A stretch of DNA of 64,000 nt from positions 102,717-166,716 of the forward strand of contig NZ_NSKH01000004.1 in assembly GCF_003144095.1 (NCBI RefSeq). Reading direction: 5' to 3'. Numbering within the stretch: position 1 is the first letter of the stretch; each line of letters begins with the position of its first letter. Positions 25,169-32,554 of this stretch are shown one piece after another. The translations under genes were made by a program, and so were the position numbers. The DNA is from Streptomyces sp. ICBB 8177. Its GTDB lineage: Bacteria > Actinomycetota > Actinomycetes > Streptomycetales > Streptomycetaceae. The notes under the pieces are model-generated. The model was not told the DNA's origin. It searched no databases and saw only the letters and a program-made list of their open reading frames with translations.

Positions 25169-25435
25169 TCAGGCGGAGGCGTGGGCCGGGTCCAGCCGGG
25201 TCCTGATGTGGTCGGCGAGGGAGCCGGCGTCGCGGAACACCTCGGGTTCGAGGGATTCCGGGTCCACCTCCAGGCCGATCGTGTCCTCGAGGCTCATGAG
25301 GAGTTCGATGAAACGCATGGAGTCCAGCCCCAGGTCCTCCAGGATCCGCGTTTCCGCATTGAACTCCGGCAGTGGCCGATCCAGCACCACGGAAAGTGAA
25401 TTCCGCAGGTGCTCGATGACTTCCGCGCGTTCCAT
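25169..25435 (-). CDS. Discrete acyl carrier protein
   Basis: An 88-residue ACP. The phosphopantetheine site is EDLGLDSMRFIELLMSLEDT (Ser near residue 39), flanked by the usual four-helix pattern. ATG at 25435 is preceded by AGGAAGGA. It lies immediately upstream of two acyl-CoA dehydrogenases and downstream of the Lys/Ala repeat gene, separated from the latter by a strong stem-loop. The setting suggests a carrier for an acyl or aminoacyl group that the dehydrogenases oxidise. Confidence 0.88.
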   Translation of the reverse strand: MERAEVIEHLRNSLSVVLDRPLPEFNAETRILEDLGLDSMRFIELLMSLEDTIGLEVDPESLEPEVFRDAGSLADHIRTRLDPAHASA

Positions 25436-25467
25436 CGGACGAGTCCTTCCTCGTGAATTCCGAATTT

Positions 25468-25518
25468 CGGTGTGGCGCCGGCCGCGCGTTCTGGCGCTCG
25501 CGGTCCGGCGCCACACCG
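25468..25518 (-). terminator. Intercistronic stem-loop (attenuator or processing site)
   Basis: CGGTGTGGCGCCGG (25468-25481) and CCGGCGCCACACCG (25505-25518) are perfect 14-base arms. The stem continues inward with CCGCG/CGCGG, past one unpaired base. It lies after the stop of the Lys/Ala repeat gene and before the ACP ribosome site. It would let the first gene of the operon be made in excess of the downstream genes. Confidence 0.7.
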
Positions 25519-25526
25519 ACGGTGAA

Positions 25527-25808
25527 TCAGGCGACCTTCGAGGCGACCTTGGACGCGCTCTTGGCGGCGGCCTTCGACGCGACCTTGGAGGCCGACTTGG
25601 CGGCGACCTTGGACGCCACCTTCGACGCGGCCTTGGAGGCCGCCTTGGACGCGACCTTGGAAGCCTCCTTCACGGCCACCTTCGAAGCCACCTTGGAGGC
25701 GGCCTTGCTCGCGGCCTTCGAGGCGACCTTCGAGGCGGACTTGCTCGCCGACTTGGCGGCGACCTTGGACGCGATCTTGCTGGCTTCCTTGGCGGCGATC
25801 TTCGACAT
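25527..25808 (-). CDS. 93-residue protein made of 23 Lys/Ala tetrapeptide repeats
   Basis: After the initiator Met, the protein is exactly 23 tandem tetrapeptides of the form x-K-x-A: SKIA AKEA SKIA SKVA AKSA, then mostly SKVA, SKAA and AKSA to the stop. Every second residue of a unit is Lys and every fourth is Ala; position 1 is Ser, Ala or Val, and position 3 is Val, Ala, Ser, Ile or Glu. There are no aromatics, Cys, Gly or Pro, and the charge is about +20. ATG at 25808 follows CAGGAGTGG. It should form one long helix with a slowly winding Lys stripe, able to bind a polyanion such as nucleic acid or an acidic product, but no family is recognised. It is the promoter-proximal gene of the operon that ends with the phosphopantetheinyl transferase. 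Confidence 0.8.
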   Translation of the reverse strand: MSKIAAKEASKIASKVAAKSASKSASKVASKAASKAASKVASKVAVKEASKVASKAASKAASKVASKVAAKSASKVASKAAAKSASKVASKVA

Positions 25809-25840
25809 GAACCACTCCTGGTCGTCGACACGTGTCCCGA

Positions 25841-25854
25841 ACTCCGGCCGGAGT
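25841..25854. promoter_or_regulatory. Perfect palindrome in the divergent promoter region
   Basis: ACTCCGGCCGGAGT is a perfect 14-base palindrome, 33 bases upstream of the repeat-protein start. It lies in the 246-base gap to the divergent condensation-domain gene, and the rest of the gap is AT-richer than its surroundings. A likely operator or small stem for the leftward operon; the regulator is unknown. Confidence 0.45.
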
Positions 25855-26054
25855 CGCGGGAGCCGGACCCGAATTTCTCCGACCCCAGGAGATTCACGGA
25901 CGGGCGAATGCCGCGTCAACCCGGTGCACGGTTTTACGAGGCCGTTCCCGGTGTCAGCTTCTGACCGCCCGCATTGTGCCATCGCGAAACACTGCGCCCT
26001 TTTCCGTTCGGGCGCGATGCTCGTACGTGACCGCGGACCGGAGGGAGGGGCGGG

Positions 26055-27707
26055 ATGCCCGAGGTGAGGAGTTCCGAGCTGTGCTGGGGGCAGCGCTACC
26101 ACTGGCTGCGCTACCACCAGGTGCCGCCCGGGGCCCGGCACGACGCGCACATCGTCGCCAACTGCCCGCTGCCCGAGCGGCTGTCGATGGCGCGGCTGCG
26201 GGCGGTCCTGGACCACCTGGTGCTGCGGCACGAGACGCTGCGCACGGTCTACGACGCCGACGCGCTGCCGTGGCCGCTCCAACGGGTGCAGCCGCCGGGC
26301 CCGTTGCCGCTGCGGGTGGCGAGCACCGAGGCGGACGGCACCGCGGGGCCGGCCGCGGTGGTGGCCGAGCTGGCCGGCGCCGAGTTCGACATGGCGGCCG
26401 AGTGGCCGATGCGCGCGTGCGCGGTGACCACCGGGGGCGTGCCGGTGCGGCTGGTCGTGGTCTTCAACCACGTCGCGTTCGACGACGGCAGCCTTGAGGC
26501 CTTCAAGGGCGAGTTCGAAGAGCTGCTGACCGCCGCCGTCGCGGGCCGCCCGGCGCGGCTGCCCGCGGTCGCCCACCAGCCCGCCGACCTGGCGGCCCTG
26601 GAGGCGGCCCGCCCGGCGGCGGAACGCGAAGGGGCCCTGCGGCACTGGCGCGAGGAGGCCGGCAGGCTCCCGGCCGACCAGTTCGCCCGCCGCCGCGTGC
26701 CGCCCGGCGCGGGAGGCCGGCCGATGGACTCCGCCGGCCGGGCGGAGTCCGGTGAACCGTTGGCGTACGGCGTCTCCCTGACCTCGCCCGAACTGCTGCC
26801 CGCCGTACGGGAGATCGCCGGACGGTACGCGGTGTGGCCGTCGGCGGTGCACCTGGCGGCGTACGCGGTCACCATGGCGGCGTACTGCGGCGAGGAGCGG
26901 ATCGCGCTGCGCCAACTCACCAGCCATCGCGGCGCCGGGCCGAGGACGTCGGCGCTGACGTGCATGTTCTCCCCCGCGCTCGTGTGCGTCGACCTCGGCG
27001 GGGCGCCGCGCTTCTCGGAGGTGGTGCGCCGGGTCGCCGAACGGGCCCGGCTCGCCCAGGAGCACGCCTACGCGGCGTACGACGAGGTGGTCGAGGCGCT
27101 GGCGCTGGAGGGCGAGCGGCGCGGGCGGACTCTGCGGGCCGCGCCCGAGGTCAACTTCCTCACGCACGCCGGGCGTTCGTGCGGCAGCCGCAGGGAACGG
27201 CTGGTGCGCAACGCCGAACCGGTGGCGTGGGCGCGGTCGGCCACCGACGCCTACCTGCGCGTCCACGAGTGGGACGACGGCGTCACCGTGGCGCTGGAAT
27301 GCCTGGCCGAGGTGATGGACGCCCCCGACGCCGAACGCTTCCTGCGCGGCTACGCCCGGCTGCTCCACGCGCACCGGGACGGGACGGCCGACCTCGGCTT
27401 CGCCGCGATGACGGCGCTGCCCGGGTTCCCGCCCGCGCCGGACCGCGGCGTGGCGCGGACCGAACCCGCGGAGTGCCCGGACGATCCCGCCCGGCTGGCC
27501 GCGCTCACCGGTGTCGTGGCGCGTGTCAACAAGCTGGCGTCGGTGGACGCGGGCCGCGGATACACCGGGGCCGGCGGACGGGTGCTGCGGCTGCCACAGG
27601 TGGCGGCACAACTGCGCGCCGCGGGCTGGACGGGCCTGGAGCTGTCCGACTTCACCGGCGCCCGGCCGCTTACGGCGCTGGCCCGGCGGATGGTCCCGGT
27701 GGGGTGA
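26055..27707 (+). CDS. Stand-alone NRPS condensation-domain protein
   Basis: A 550-residue protein. ELCWGQRYHWLRYHQVPPGA is the C1-like start and LVLRHETLRTVYD is motif C2. The active-site motif HHxxxDG reads NHVAFDDGS (near residue 140), keeping the catalytic second His and the Asp-Gly. VNFLTHAGRS and related motifs follow. Such lone C domains join two carrier-bound chains, form an ester or amide, or release product. The last ~90 residues do not match the core fold. ATG follows GGAGGGAGGGG. It is monocistronic, with a terminator after it, and divergent from the operon led by the repeat protein. Confidence 0.85.
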   Translation: MPEVRSSELCWGQRYHWLRYHQVPPGARHDAHIVANCPLPERLSMARLRAVLDHLVLRHETLRTVYDADALPWPLQRVQPPGPLPLRVASTEADGTAGPAAVVAELAGAEFDMAAEWPMRACAVTTGGVPVRLVVVFNHVAFDDGSLEAFKGEFEELLTAAVAGRPARLPAVAHQPADLAALEAARPAAEREGALRHWREEAGRLPADQFARRRVPPGAGGRPMDSAGRAESGEPLAYGVSLTSPELLPAVREIAGRYAVWPSAVHLAAYAVTMAAYCGEERIALRQLTSHRGAGPRTSALTCMFSPALVCVDLGGAPRFSEVVRRVAERARLAQEHAYAAYDEVVEALALEGERRGRTLRAAPEVNFLTHAGRSCGSRRERLVRNAEPVAWARSATDAYLRVHEWDDGVTVALECLAEVMDAPDAERFLRGYARLLHAHRDGTADLGFAAMTALPGFPPAPDRGVARTEPAECPDDPARLAALTGVVARVNKLASVDAGRGYTGAGGRVLRLPQVAAQLRAAGWTGLELSDFTGARPLTALARRMVPVG

Positions 27708-27720
27708 CGAGGGCTTGTGA

Positions 27721-27763
27721 CGGTGGGAGGGTGCCGGGCGGCCGGCCCGGCACCCTCCCACCG
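27721..27763. terminator. Bidirectional terminator, perfect 19-base stem
   Basis: CGGTGGGAGGGTGCCGGGC (27721-27739) pairs perfectly with 27745-27763 across a five-base loop. It sits between the convergent condensation-domain and LuxR-type regulator genes, so it should end both transcripts. Confidence 0.9.
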
Positions 27764-27784
27764 TGTCCCCCGCGCCGGAACGCC

Positions 27785-28834
27785 TCAGGCCACCACCGCC
27801 ACGAGCCGCTGTGCCGCCTGCACGCCGGCCTGGAAGCGGCTGACGGAGTCGAGGTTGCGCAGCAGGGCCGCGATGTGGCGGCGGCAGGTGCGTACCGACA
27901 TCCCCAACCGCCGGGCGACCACCTCGTCGGTGAGCCCCTGAGCCATCAGCCGGGCGATCGACTGCTGGAGGTCGTCGGCGATTCCCTCGTCGTAGCCCTG
28001 CTCCTGGGCGCTGAACGGCGTGGCGCCCTCCCACAGCAGCTCGAAGACGTCCATCACGAAGGCCACCACACCGGGGTCGGTCACCTGGCGGGCGGTCGGC
28101 ACCCCGTCGCCCTCCGGCAGCGTGACCAGTACCGCGAGCGAACGGTCGAAGACCACGGCGGTCTGCGGCACGCGTTGCAGGGTCCGCACCCGCGCGCCGC
28201 TCTCGGCCGTCCGCCTGACGCGGGCCCGCGAGGCGAAGTCGGCCCGGTCGCGGTGCGGCGCGACGACCCTTACGCCCACCCGGGGATCCAGCGAGCCGTG
28301 GCAGGCGTCGAACACCTCGTCCACCACCGGGTCGTCGCCGTGCCCAGGGCGCAGCATCGCGGCCTCGACTCGGCAGGCGCCGGCGGCCAGCTTCAGCATG
28401 CCGCGGATCTCGGCAGCCCCCTCGACGGCGTCCGCCGCGCCGGGCGCGCCCTCGGGCGTTCCCGCGATGGACGCGATCCGGTCCCGCAGCCGGTCGGCGA
28501 GTTCGCGCTGCTGGAAGATGGCCCGTTCGATCGGGGAGACCAGCAGGGCCGCGGCCGAGCGCGAGTCCAGCGGGAGCAGCACACCGCCGTCGTCGTGGCC
28601 CTCCTGGGTCCGCAGCAGACGCAGCTCGACCAGCCGGGTTGCCGCGCAGAAGACCTCCGGCACGGTCAGGCCCAACTCCTCGGCCGCGATGCCGAAGGCG
28701 GCGGTGTCCAGTGCTCCCCGCCGGGCCGCGTAACGGTAGACGGCGGCGACTGGTCCGTCGTCCGGGCCGCCGTCGATCGTCGCCGTCCCGAAGTCCCGTG
28801 CCTCCTGCGGCACCGGCGCGCTCGCGCTGGTCAT
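27785..28834 (-). CDS. LuxR-type helix-turn-helix regulator
   Basis: A 349-residue protein. The C-terminal ~65 residues are a LuxR DNA-binding domain (IARLMAQGLTDEVVARRLGM, then SVRTCRRHIAALLRNLDSVS). The N-terminal part has a winged-helix-like region (AAEELGLTVPEVFCAATRLV) and a phospholipase-D-like/TrmB-type middle, a Streptomyces architecture often found in natural-product clusters. ATG at 28834 follows GGGGAGG. It is divergent from the ACP/ligase/decarboxylase operon and probably controls it, itself, or both through the intervening region. Confidence 0.86.
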   Translation of the reverse strand: MTSASAPVPQEARDFGTATIDGGPDDGPVAAVYRYAARRGALDTAAFGIAAEELGLTVPEVFCAATRLVELRLLRTQEGHDDGGVLLPLDSRSAAALLVSPIERAIFQQRELADRLRDRIASIAGTPEGAPGAADAVEGAAEIRGMLKLAAGACRVEAAMLRPGHGDDPVVDEVFDACHGSLDPRVGVRVVAPHRDRADFASRARVRRTAESGARVRTLQRVPQTAVVFDRSLAVLVTLPEGDGVPTARQVTDPGVVAFVMDVFELLWEGATPFSAQEQGYDEGIADDLQQSIARLMAQGLTDEVVARRLGMSVRTCRRHIAALLRNLDSVSRFQAGVQAAQRLVAVVA

Positions 28835-29198
28835 GGGCTGCCTCCCCTGTGGAATGCCAAGCTGCCGTGGTGCGAACACGGCCCATGGTGCTGGGGTCCG
28901 CCATCACCGCGAGCCCGCCGCGCTGCGCGGTCCGACGTCCCGGGGACCGCCGCGCTATCGATGCGCTATCGACGGCCCGCGCCGGAGTCCCGGTGGAGCC
29001 TTCGGAAGCGACCGGCCGGCCGGTGCGGACGGAGCGCTCGCGCTGGGGCGAGAGCGCAACAATGGTGCGTTGAGAGCGCGAGGTTGTGAATTCGTAGCCG
29101 ACAGCGAGCCGTTCCCGAAGGACTCGGGGCGGCCCGGCGCGGCGGTCCCCCGGTGGCCGGATCGCGCCGACCCGACGCGACGGACAGGGACCCACGAG
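28835..29198. promoter_or_regulatory. Divergent regulatory region with 11-base-phased direct repeats
   Basis: 364 bases without a gene. Two identical 10-base direct repeats, GCGCTATCGA, start at 28952 and 28963, exactly 11 bases apart. GAGAGCGC starts at 29050 and again at 29072, 22 bases apart. Direct repeats phased at 11 or 22 bases are the known form of SARP-binding sites. The 12-base CGTTGAGAGCGC (29068-29079) recurs upstream of the SARP gene itself (32468-32479). Confidence 0.6.
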
Positions 29199-29465
29199 AT
29201 GACCATGGACATACCGCGCTCCTTCCAGGACGCCCTGCTGCCCCACCTGCCGTACGCCGAGGGGGGCGAGCTGCGGGCGGACGACGACCTGGCCGCCCTG
29301 GGGCTCGACTCGATGGGCGTCGTGCAGTTGCTCGCCGACCTGGAGGACGGCTTCGGCGTGGAGCTGTCGGACGAGTTGCTGACCGAGGAGACCTTCTCCA
29401 CCGTGGGCGCGCTGTGGGCGGCGGTCGAGGAGTTCGTGGTGCCCCAGGCGGCCCTCAATGACTGA
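29199..29465 (+). CDS. Discrete acyl carrier protein (exosortase-type trio)
   Basis: An 88-residue ACP with the attachment site ALGLDSMGVVQLLADLED (Ser near residue 41). ATG at 29199 gives MTMDIPRSFQ; a second Met three codons in is possible. Its stop overlaps the start of the AMP-ligase gene by eight bases, and that gene overlaps the PLP decarboxylase, so the three form one translationally coupled unit. It most likely carries the amino acid activated by the ligase while the decarboxylase acts on it. Confidence 0.88.
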   Translation: MTMDIPRSFQDALLPHLPYAEGGELRADDDLAALGLDSMGVVQLLADLEDGFGVELSDELLTEETFSTVGALWAAVEEFVVPQAALND

Positions 29466-31140
29466 CGTGGTGGTCGGCGCCCCACCGAGCGCCCCGTCAC
29501 CCGCCTCGCCGACCGCCCCGAACCGCGGTCCCGGCCCGGAGCGCGAGGCGCTCGCGCCCAGGGTGGACCGGCTGGTGCTGCGCGGTGCCCCCGACCGGCC
29601 CGCGCTCACCTTCAAGTCCCGCACCGTGGGCTACGCGGCGCTGGCCGAAGAGGTGGCCGCCGCGGCGACCGGGCTGCACCGGCTCGGGGTGCGGCGCGGC
29701 GACCGGATCGCGGTCTACGCCGAGAAGCGCGTCGAGACCGTCGTCGCGATGCTCGCCGCCTCGGCGGCCGGCGCGGTCTTCGTCCCCGTCAACCCGCTGT
29801 TCAAGGCACGGCAGTTGGCGCACGTGACGGCGGACTGCGCGGCCGTCGCGGTGGTGACCACGGCGGAGCGGTACGAGACCGTGCGCGCCGCCCTGCCCGC
29901 CACCACGTCGGTGCGGGACGTGGTGGTCGCCGGGGGCACCTGCGCGGTCGCCTCGGAGGGCCTGCCGTGGCGGACGGTCGGCTGGGAGACGCTGACCGGT
30001 GGCGGCCGCGGCCCGGTGCCGGGCGCGGAGGCGGTGGTGGACGCGGACCTGGCGGCCATCTTCTACACCTCCGGCAGCACCGGCGCGCCGAAGGGCGTGA
30101 TGCTCTCGCACCGCAACCTGGTCGCCGGTGCCGACAGCGTGGCGGGCTATCTCGGGCACACGGCGGACGACACCGTCCTGGCCGCGCTGCCGCTCAGCTT
30201 CGACGCGGGGTTCAGCCAGTTGACGACGGCGCTGGCGGCCGGCGCCCACGTGGTGCTCACCAACTACCTGGTCCCCGCCGACGTGGTGCGGCTGTGCGCA
30301 CGCCACCAGGTGACCGGCCTGACCTGCGTGCCGCCGCTGTGGACGCAGCTGTCCGGCCAGCGCTGGCCGACGGAGGCGACCGCGCGGCTGCGCTACTTCG
30401 CCAACACCGGCGGCCGCATGCCCCGGGCCACCCTGGACCGGCTGCGGGAGCTGTTCCCGAAGGCGGCGCCGTACCTGATGTACGGGCTGACGGAGGCGTT
30501 CCGCTCCACCTATCTCGACCCGGCCCAGGTCGACCGCAGGCCGGACTCCATCGGCCGGGCGATCCCCAACGCGGAGGTCCTGGTGGTCCGTCCGGACGGC
30601 ACCCCGTGCGGGCCGGGCGAGCACGGTGAGCTGGTGCACCGCGGGGCACTGGTGTCGCTGGGGTACTGGAACGACCCGGAGCGCACGGCCGAGCGCTTCC
30701 GTCCGGTCCCGGCCGCCGACGGACACCGCCCGCCGGGCGTGGACGCGGCGTGGGGCGGGTCGCCGCGCGAGATCGCGGTGTGGTCCGGGGACACCGTCTA
30801 CCGCGACGAGGAGGGCTACCTGTACTTCGTGGGGCGCTCCGACGAGATGATCAAGTCCTCCGGCTACCGGATCAGTCCGACCGACGTCGAGGAGGCGGTG
30901 TACGCCACCGGTCTGGTGACGGAGGCGGTGGCGCTGGGCCTGCCGGACGAACGGCTCGGCCAGCACGTCGTCCTGGTGGTATCCGGTCCCTGCGACACCG
31001 CGATGCTGCAACGGGCGCTCGCCGCCGACCTGCCCGCGTTCATGCTGCCGCGCCGCACGGTGGTGCTGGACCGGCTGCCGCGGTCGGTGAACGGCAAGTT
31101 CGACCGGGCCGGGCTGCGGCGGACGCTGGAGGAGGGCTGA
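29458..31140 (+). CDS. AMP-forming acyl/amino-acid ligase, exosortase A-associated type
   Basis: A 560-residue ANL-family enzyme. The phosphate-binding loop is IFYTSGSTGAPKGVMLSH (residues ~200-217). YFANTGGRMPRATLDRL, LFPKAAPYLMYGLTEAFRST and VGRSDEMIKSSGYRISPTDV follow, with the catalytic Lys in RSVNGKFDRAG. The NTGGRMP and MYGLTEAFRSTYLDP blocks are what I associate with the exosortase A-linked acyl-CoA ligase family, not with ordinary adenylation domains. It probably loads an amino acid or acyl group onto the adjacent ACP. Confidence 0.88.
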   Translation: MTDVVVGAPPSAPSPASPTAPNRGPGPEREALAPRVDRLVLRGAPDRPALTFKSRTVGYAALAEEVAAAATGLHRLGVRRGDRIAVYAEKRVETVVAMLAASAAGAVFVPVNPLFKARQLAHVTADCAAVAVVTTAERYETVRAALPATTSVRDVVVAGGTCAVASEGLPWRTVGWETLTGGGRGPVPGAEAVVDADLAAIFYTSGSTGAPKGVMLSHRNLVAGADSVAGYLGHTADDTVLAALPLSFDAGFSQLTTALAAGAHVVLTNYLVPADVVRLCARHQVTGLTCVPPLWTQLSGQRWPTEATARLRYFANTGGRMPRATLDRLRELFPKAAPYLMYGLTEAFRSTYLDPAQVDRRPDSIGRAIPNAEVLVVRPDGTPCGPGEHGELVHRGALVSLGYWNDPERTAERFRPVPAADGHRPPGVDAAWGGSPREIAVWSGDTVYRDEEGYLYFVGRSDEMIKSSGYRISPTDVEEAVYATGLVTEAVALGLPDERLGQHVVLVVSGPCDTAMLQRALAADLPAFMLPRRTVVLDRLPRSVNGKFDRAGLRRTLEEG

Positions 31141-32426
31141 TGGCGGCGGGTCGGGCGACGATGACGCACGTCGCGGCCCCGGTCACCGGGACGGCGTTCC
31201 CCCACCCCGATCCCACCGCGTTCCCCTTCGACGGCGACACGCTCACCGTCGGCGGTGTGCGGGCCGATCTGCTGGCGGCGCGCGCCGGGTCCACCCCCTT
31301 GTTCGCCTACGACCGCGCGCTGGTCTCCCGCCGGGTGGCGCGGGTGCGGGCCGGGCTCCCTGAGGGCGTGGAGCTGAGCTACGCGGTGAAGGCCAATCCC
31401 ATGCCCGCGCTGCTGGCGCATCTGGCCGGGCTGGTCGACGGCCTGGACGTGGCGTCCGGTGGGGAGTTGCTGCGGGCGCTCGACACCACCGTGCCCGCCT
31501 CCCGGATCAGCTTCGCCGGGCCCGGCAAGACGACCGGGGAGCTGACGCAGGCGATCGCGGCGGGCGTCACCGTGGAGCTGGAGTCGGCCCTGGAGCTGGA
31601 ACGGGTACGGGAGGCGGCGGGCCGGCTCGGTGTACGGGCCCGGGTCGCGCTGCGGGTCAATCCGCCGTTCGCGGTGCGGGGTTCGGGGATGCGGCTGGGC
31701 GGCGGGCCGCAGCAGTTCGGCGTGGACGCCGAGCGGGTGCCCGAGCTGCTGGGCCGGATGCCCGCGGCCGAGGTGGACTTCCTGGGCTTCCACGTCTTCG
31801 CCGGCTCCCAGAACCTCGACGCCGACAGCATCCGCGCCGCCCAGCGGGCCACCGTCGAACTGGTGCTGCGGCTGGCCGCGTTCGCGCCCGCGCCGGTGCG
31901 CTACCTCAACCTCGGCGGCGGCTTCGGCATCCCCTACGCGCGCCGCGACCGGCCACTGGACCTGGCGCCGATCGGCGAGAACCTGGCCGGGCTGCTGGAG
32001 AACGCGATCCGCCCGCGGCTCCCGCAGGCCCGCGTGGTGATCGAACTCGGCCGCCATCTCGTCGGCGAGGCGGGCGTCTACCTGACCCGCGTCGTCGACC
32101 GCAAGGAGTCGCGCGGCACCACGTTCCTGGTGGTCGACGGCGGACTGCACCACCAGCTCGCCGCCACCGGCAACTTCGGCAGCGCCATCCGCCGCAACTA
32201 CCCGATGGCCGTCGCCCACCGCGCCCCCGGCGCGCCCCGGGGCACCGAGACGGTCGATGTCGTCGGCTGCCTGTGCACCCCGCTGGATCTGCTGGGCAAG
32301 GCGGTGCACCTGCCGATCGCGCAGGTCGGCGACCTCGTCGCCGTCTTCCAGGCCGGCGCGTACGGACTGACGGCGAGCCCGACCGCGTTCCTCGGCCACC
32401 CCGCGCCACGCGAACTCCTGGTCTGA
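31140..32426 (+). CDS. PLP-dependent decarboxylase (alanine-racemase fold), exosortase A-associated type
   Basis: A 428-residue fold-III decarboxylase related to diaminopimelate and ornithine/arginine decarboxylases. The PLP Lys is in YAVKANPMPALLAHL (Lys84). Other motifs are FAGPGKTTGELTQAI, FHVFAGSQNLDADSI, the phosphate loop LNLGGGFGIPYARR (near 258-265), and the active-site Cys region VGCLCTPLDLLG near 375. The sequence follows the exosortase-system-associated subfamily throughout. Acting on an aminoacyl-ACP it would leave a decarboxylated amine thioester, a good PKS starter. ATG at 31140 overlaps the ligase stop and follows GGAGGAGGG. Confidence 0.88.
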   Translation: MAAGRATMTHVAAPVTGTAFPHPDPTAFPFDGDTLTVGGVRADLLAARAGSTPLFAYDRALVSRRVARVRAGLPEGVELSYAVKANPMPALLAHLAGLVDGLDVASGGELLRALDTTVPASRISFAGPGKTTGELTQAIAAGVTVELESALELERVREAAGRLGVRARVALRVNPPFAVRGSGMRLGGGPQQFGVDAERVPELLGRMPAAEVDFLGFHVFAGSQNLDADSIRAAQRATVELVLRLAAFAPAPVRYLNLGGGFGIPYARRDRPLDLAPIGENLAGLLENAIRPRLPQARVVIELGRHLVGEAGVYLTRVVDRKESRGTTFLVVDGGLHHQLAATGNFGSAIRRNYPMAVAHRAPGAPRGTETVDVVGCLCTPLDLLGKAVHLPIAQVGDLVAVFQAGAYGLTASPTAFLGHPAPRELLV

Positions 32427-32467
32427 CGCGAGCCGGGTGATCCCCGGACGCCGCCCGCGCGTCCATC

Positions 32468-32479
32468 CGTTGAGAGCGC
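32468..32479. promoter_or_regulatory. Motif CGTTGAGAGCGC upstream of the SARP gene
   Basis: The same 12 bases occur at 29068-29079 ahead of the ACP/ligase/decarboxylase operon. Here the motif lies 76 bases before the SARP start in a 128-base gap. It is a candidate site for the SARP or LuxR-type regulator of the cluster. Two 12-base matches in 64 kb could still be chance. Confidence 0.4.
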
Positions 32480-32554
32480 ACCCCCGCACGTCACCCCCTC
32501 CCCGCCCGTGAACGCGGCGTCCCCCGGCACGACACAGCAGGAAGGTGAACGCAC

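Noticed and set aside
25809..29624. Long upstream extension of the Lys/Ala repeat frame
   Set aside because: The frame stays open by chance through other genes; only the last 94 codons have a ribosome site and the repeat pattern.
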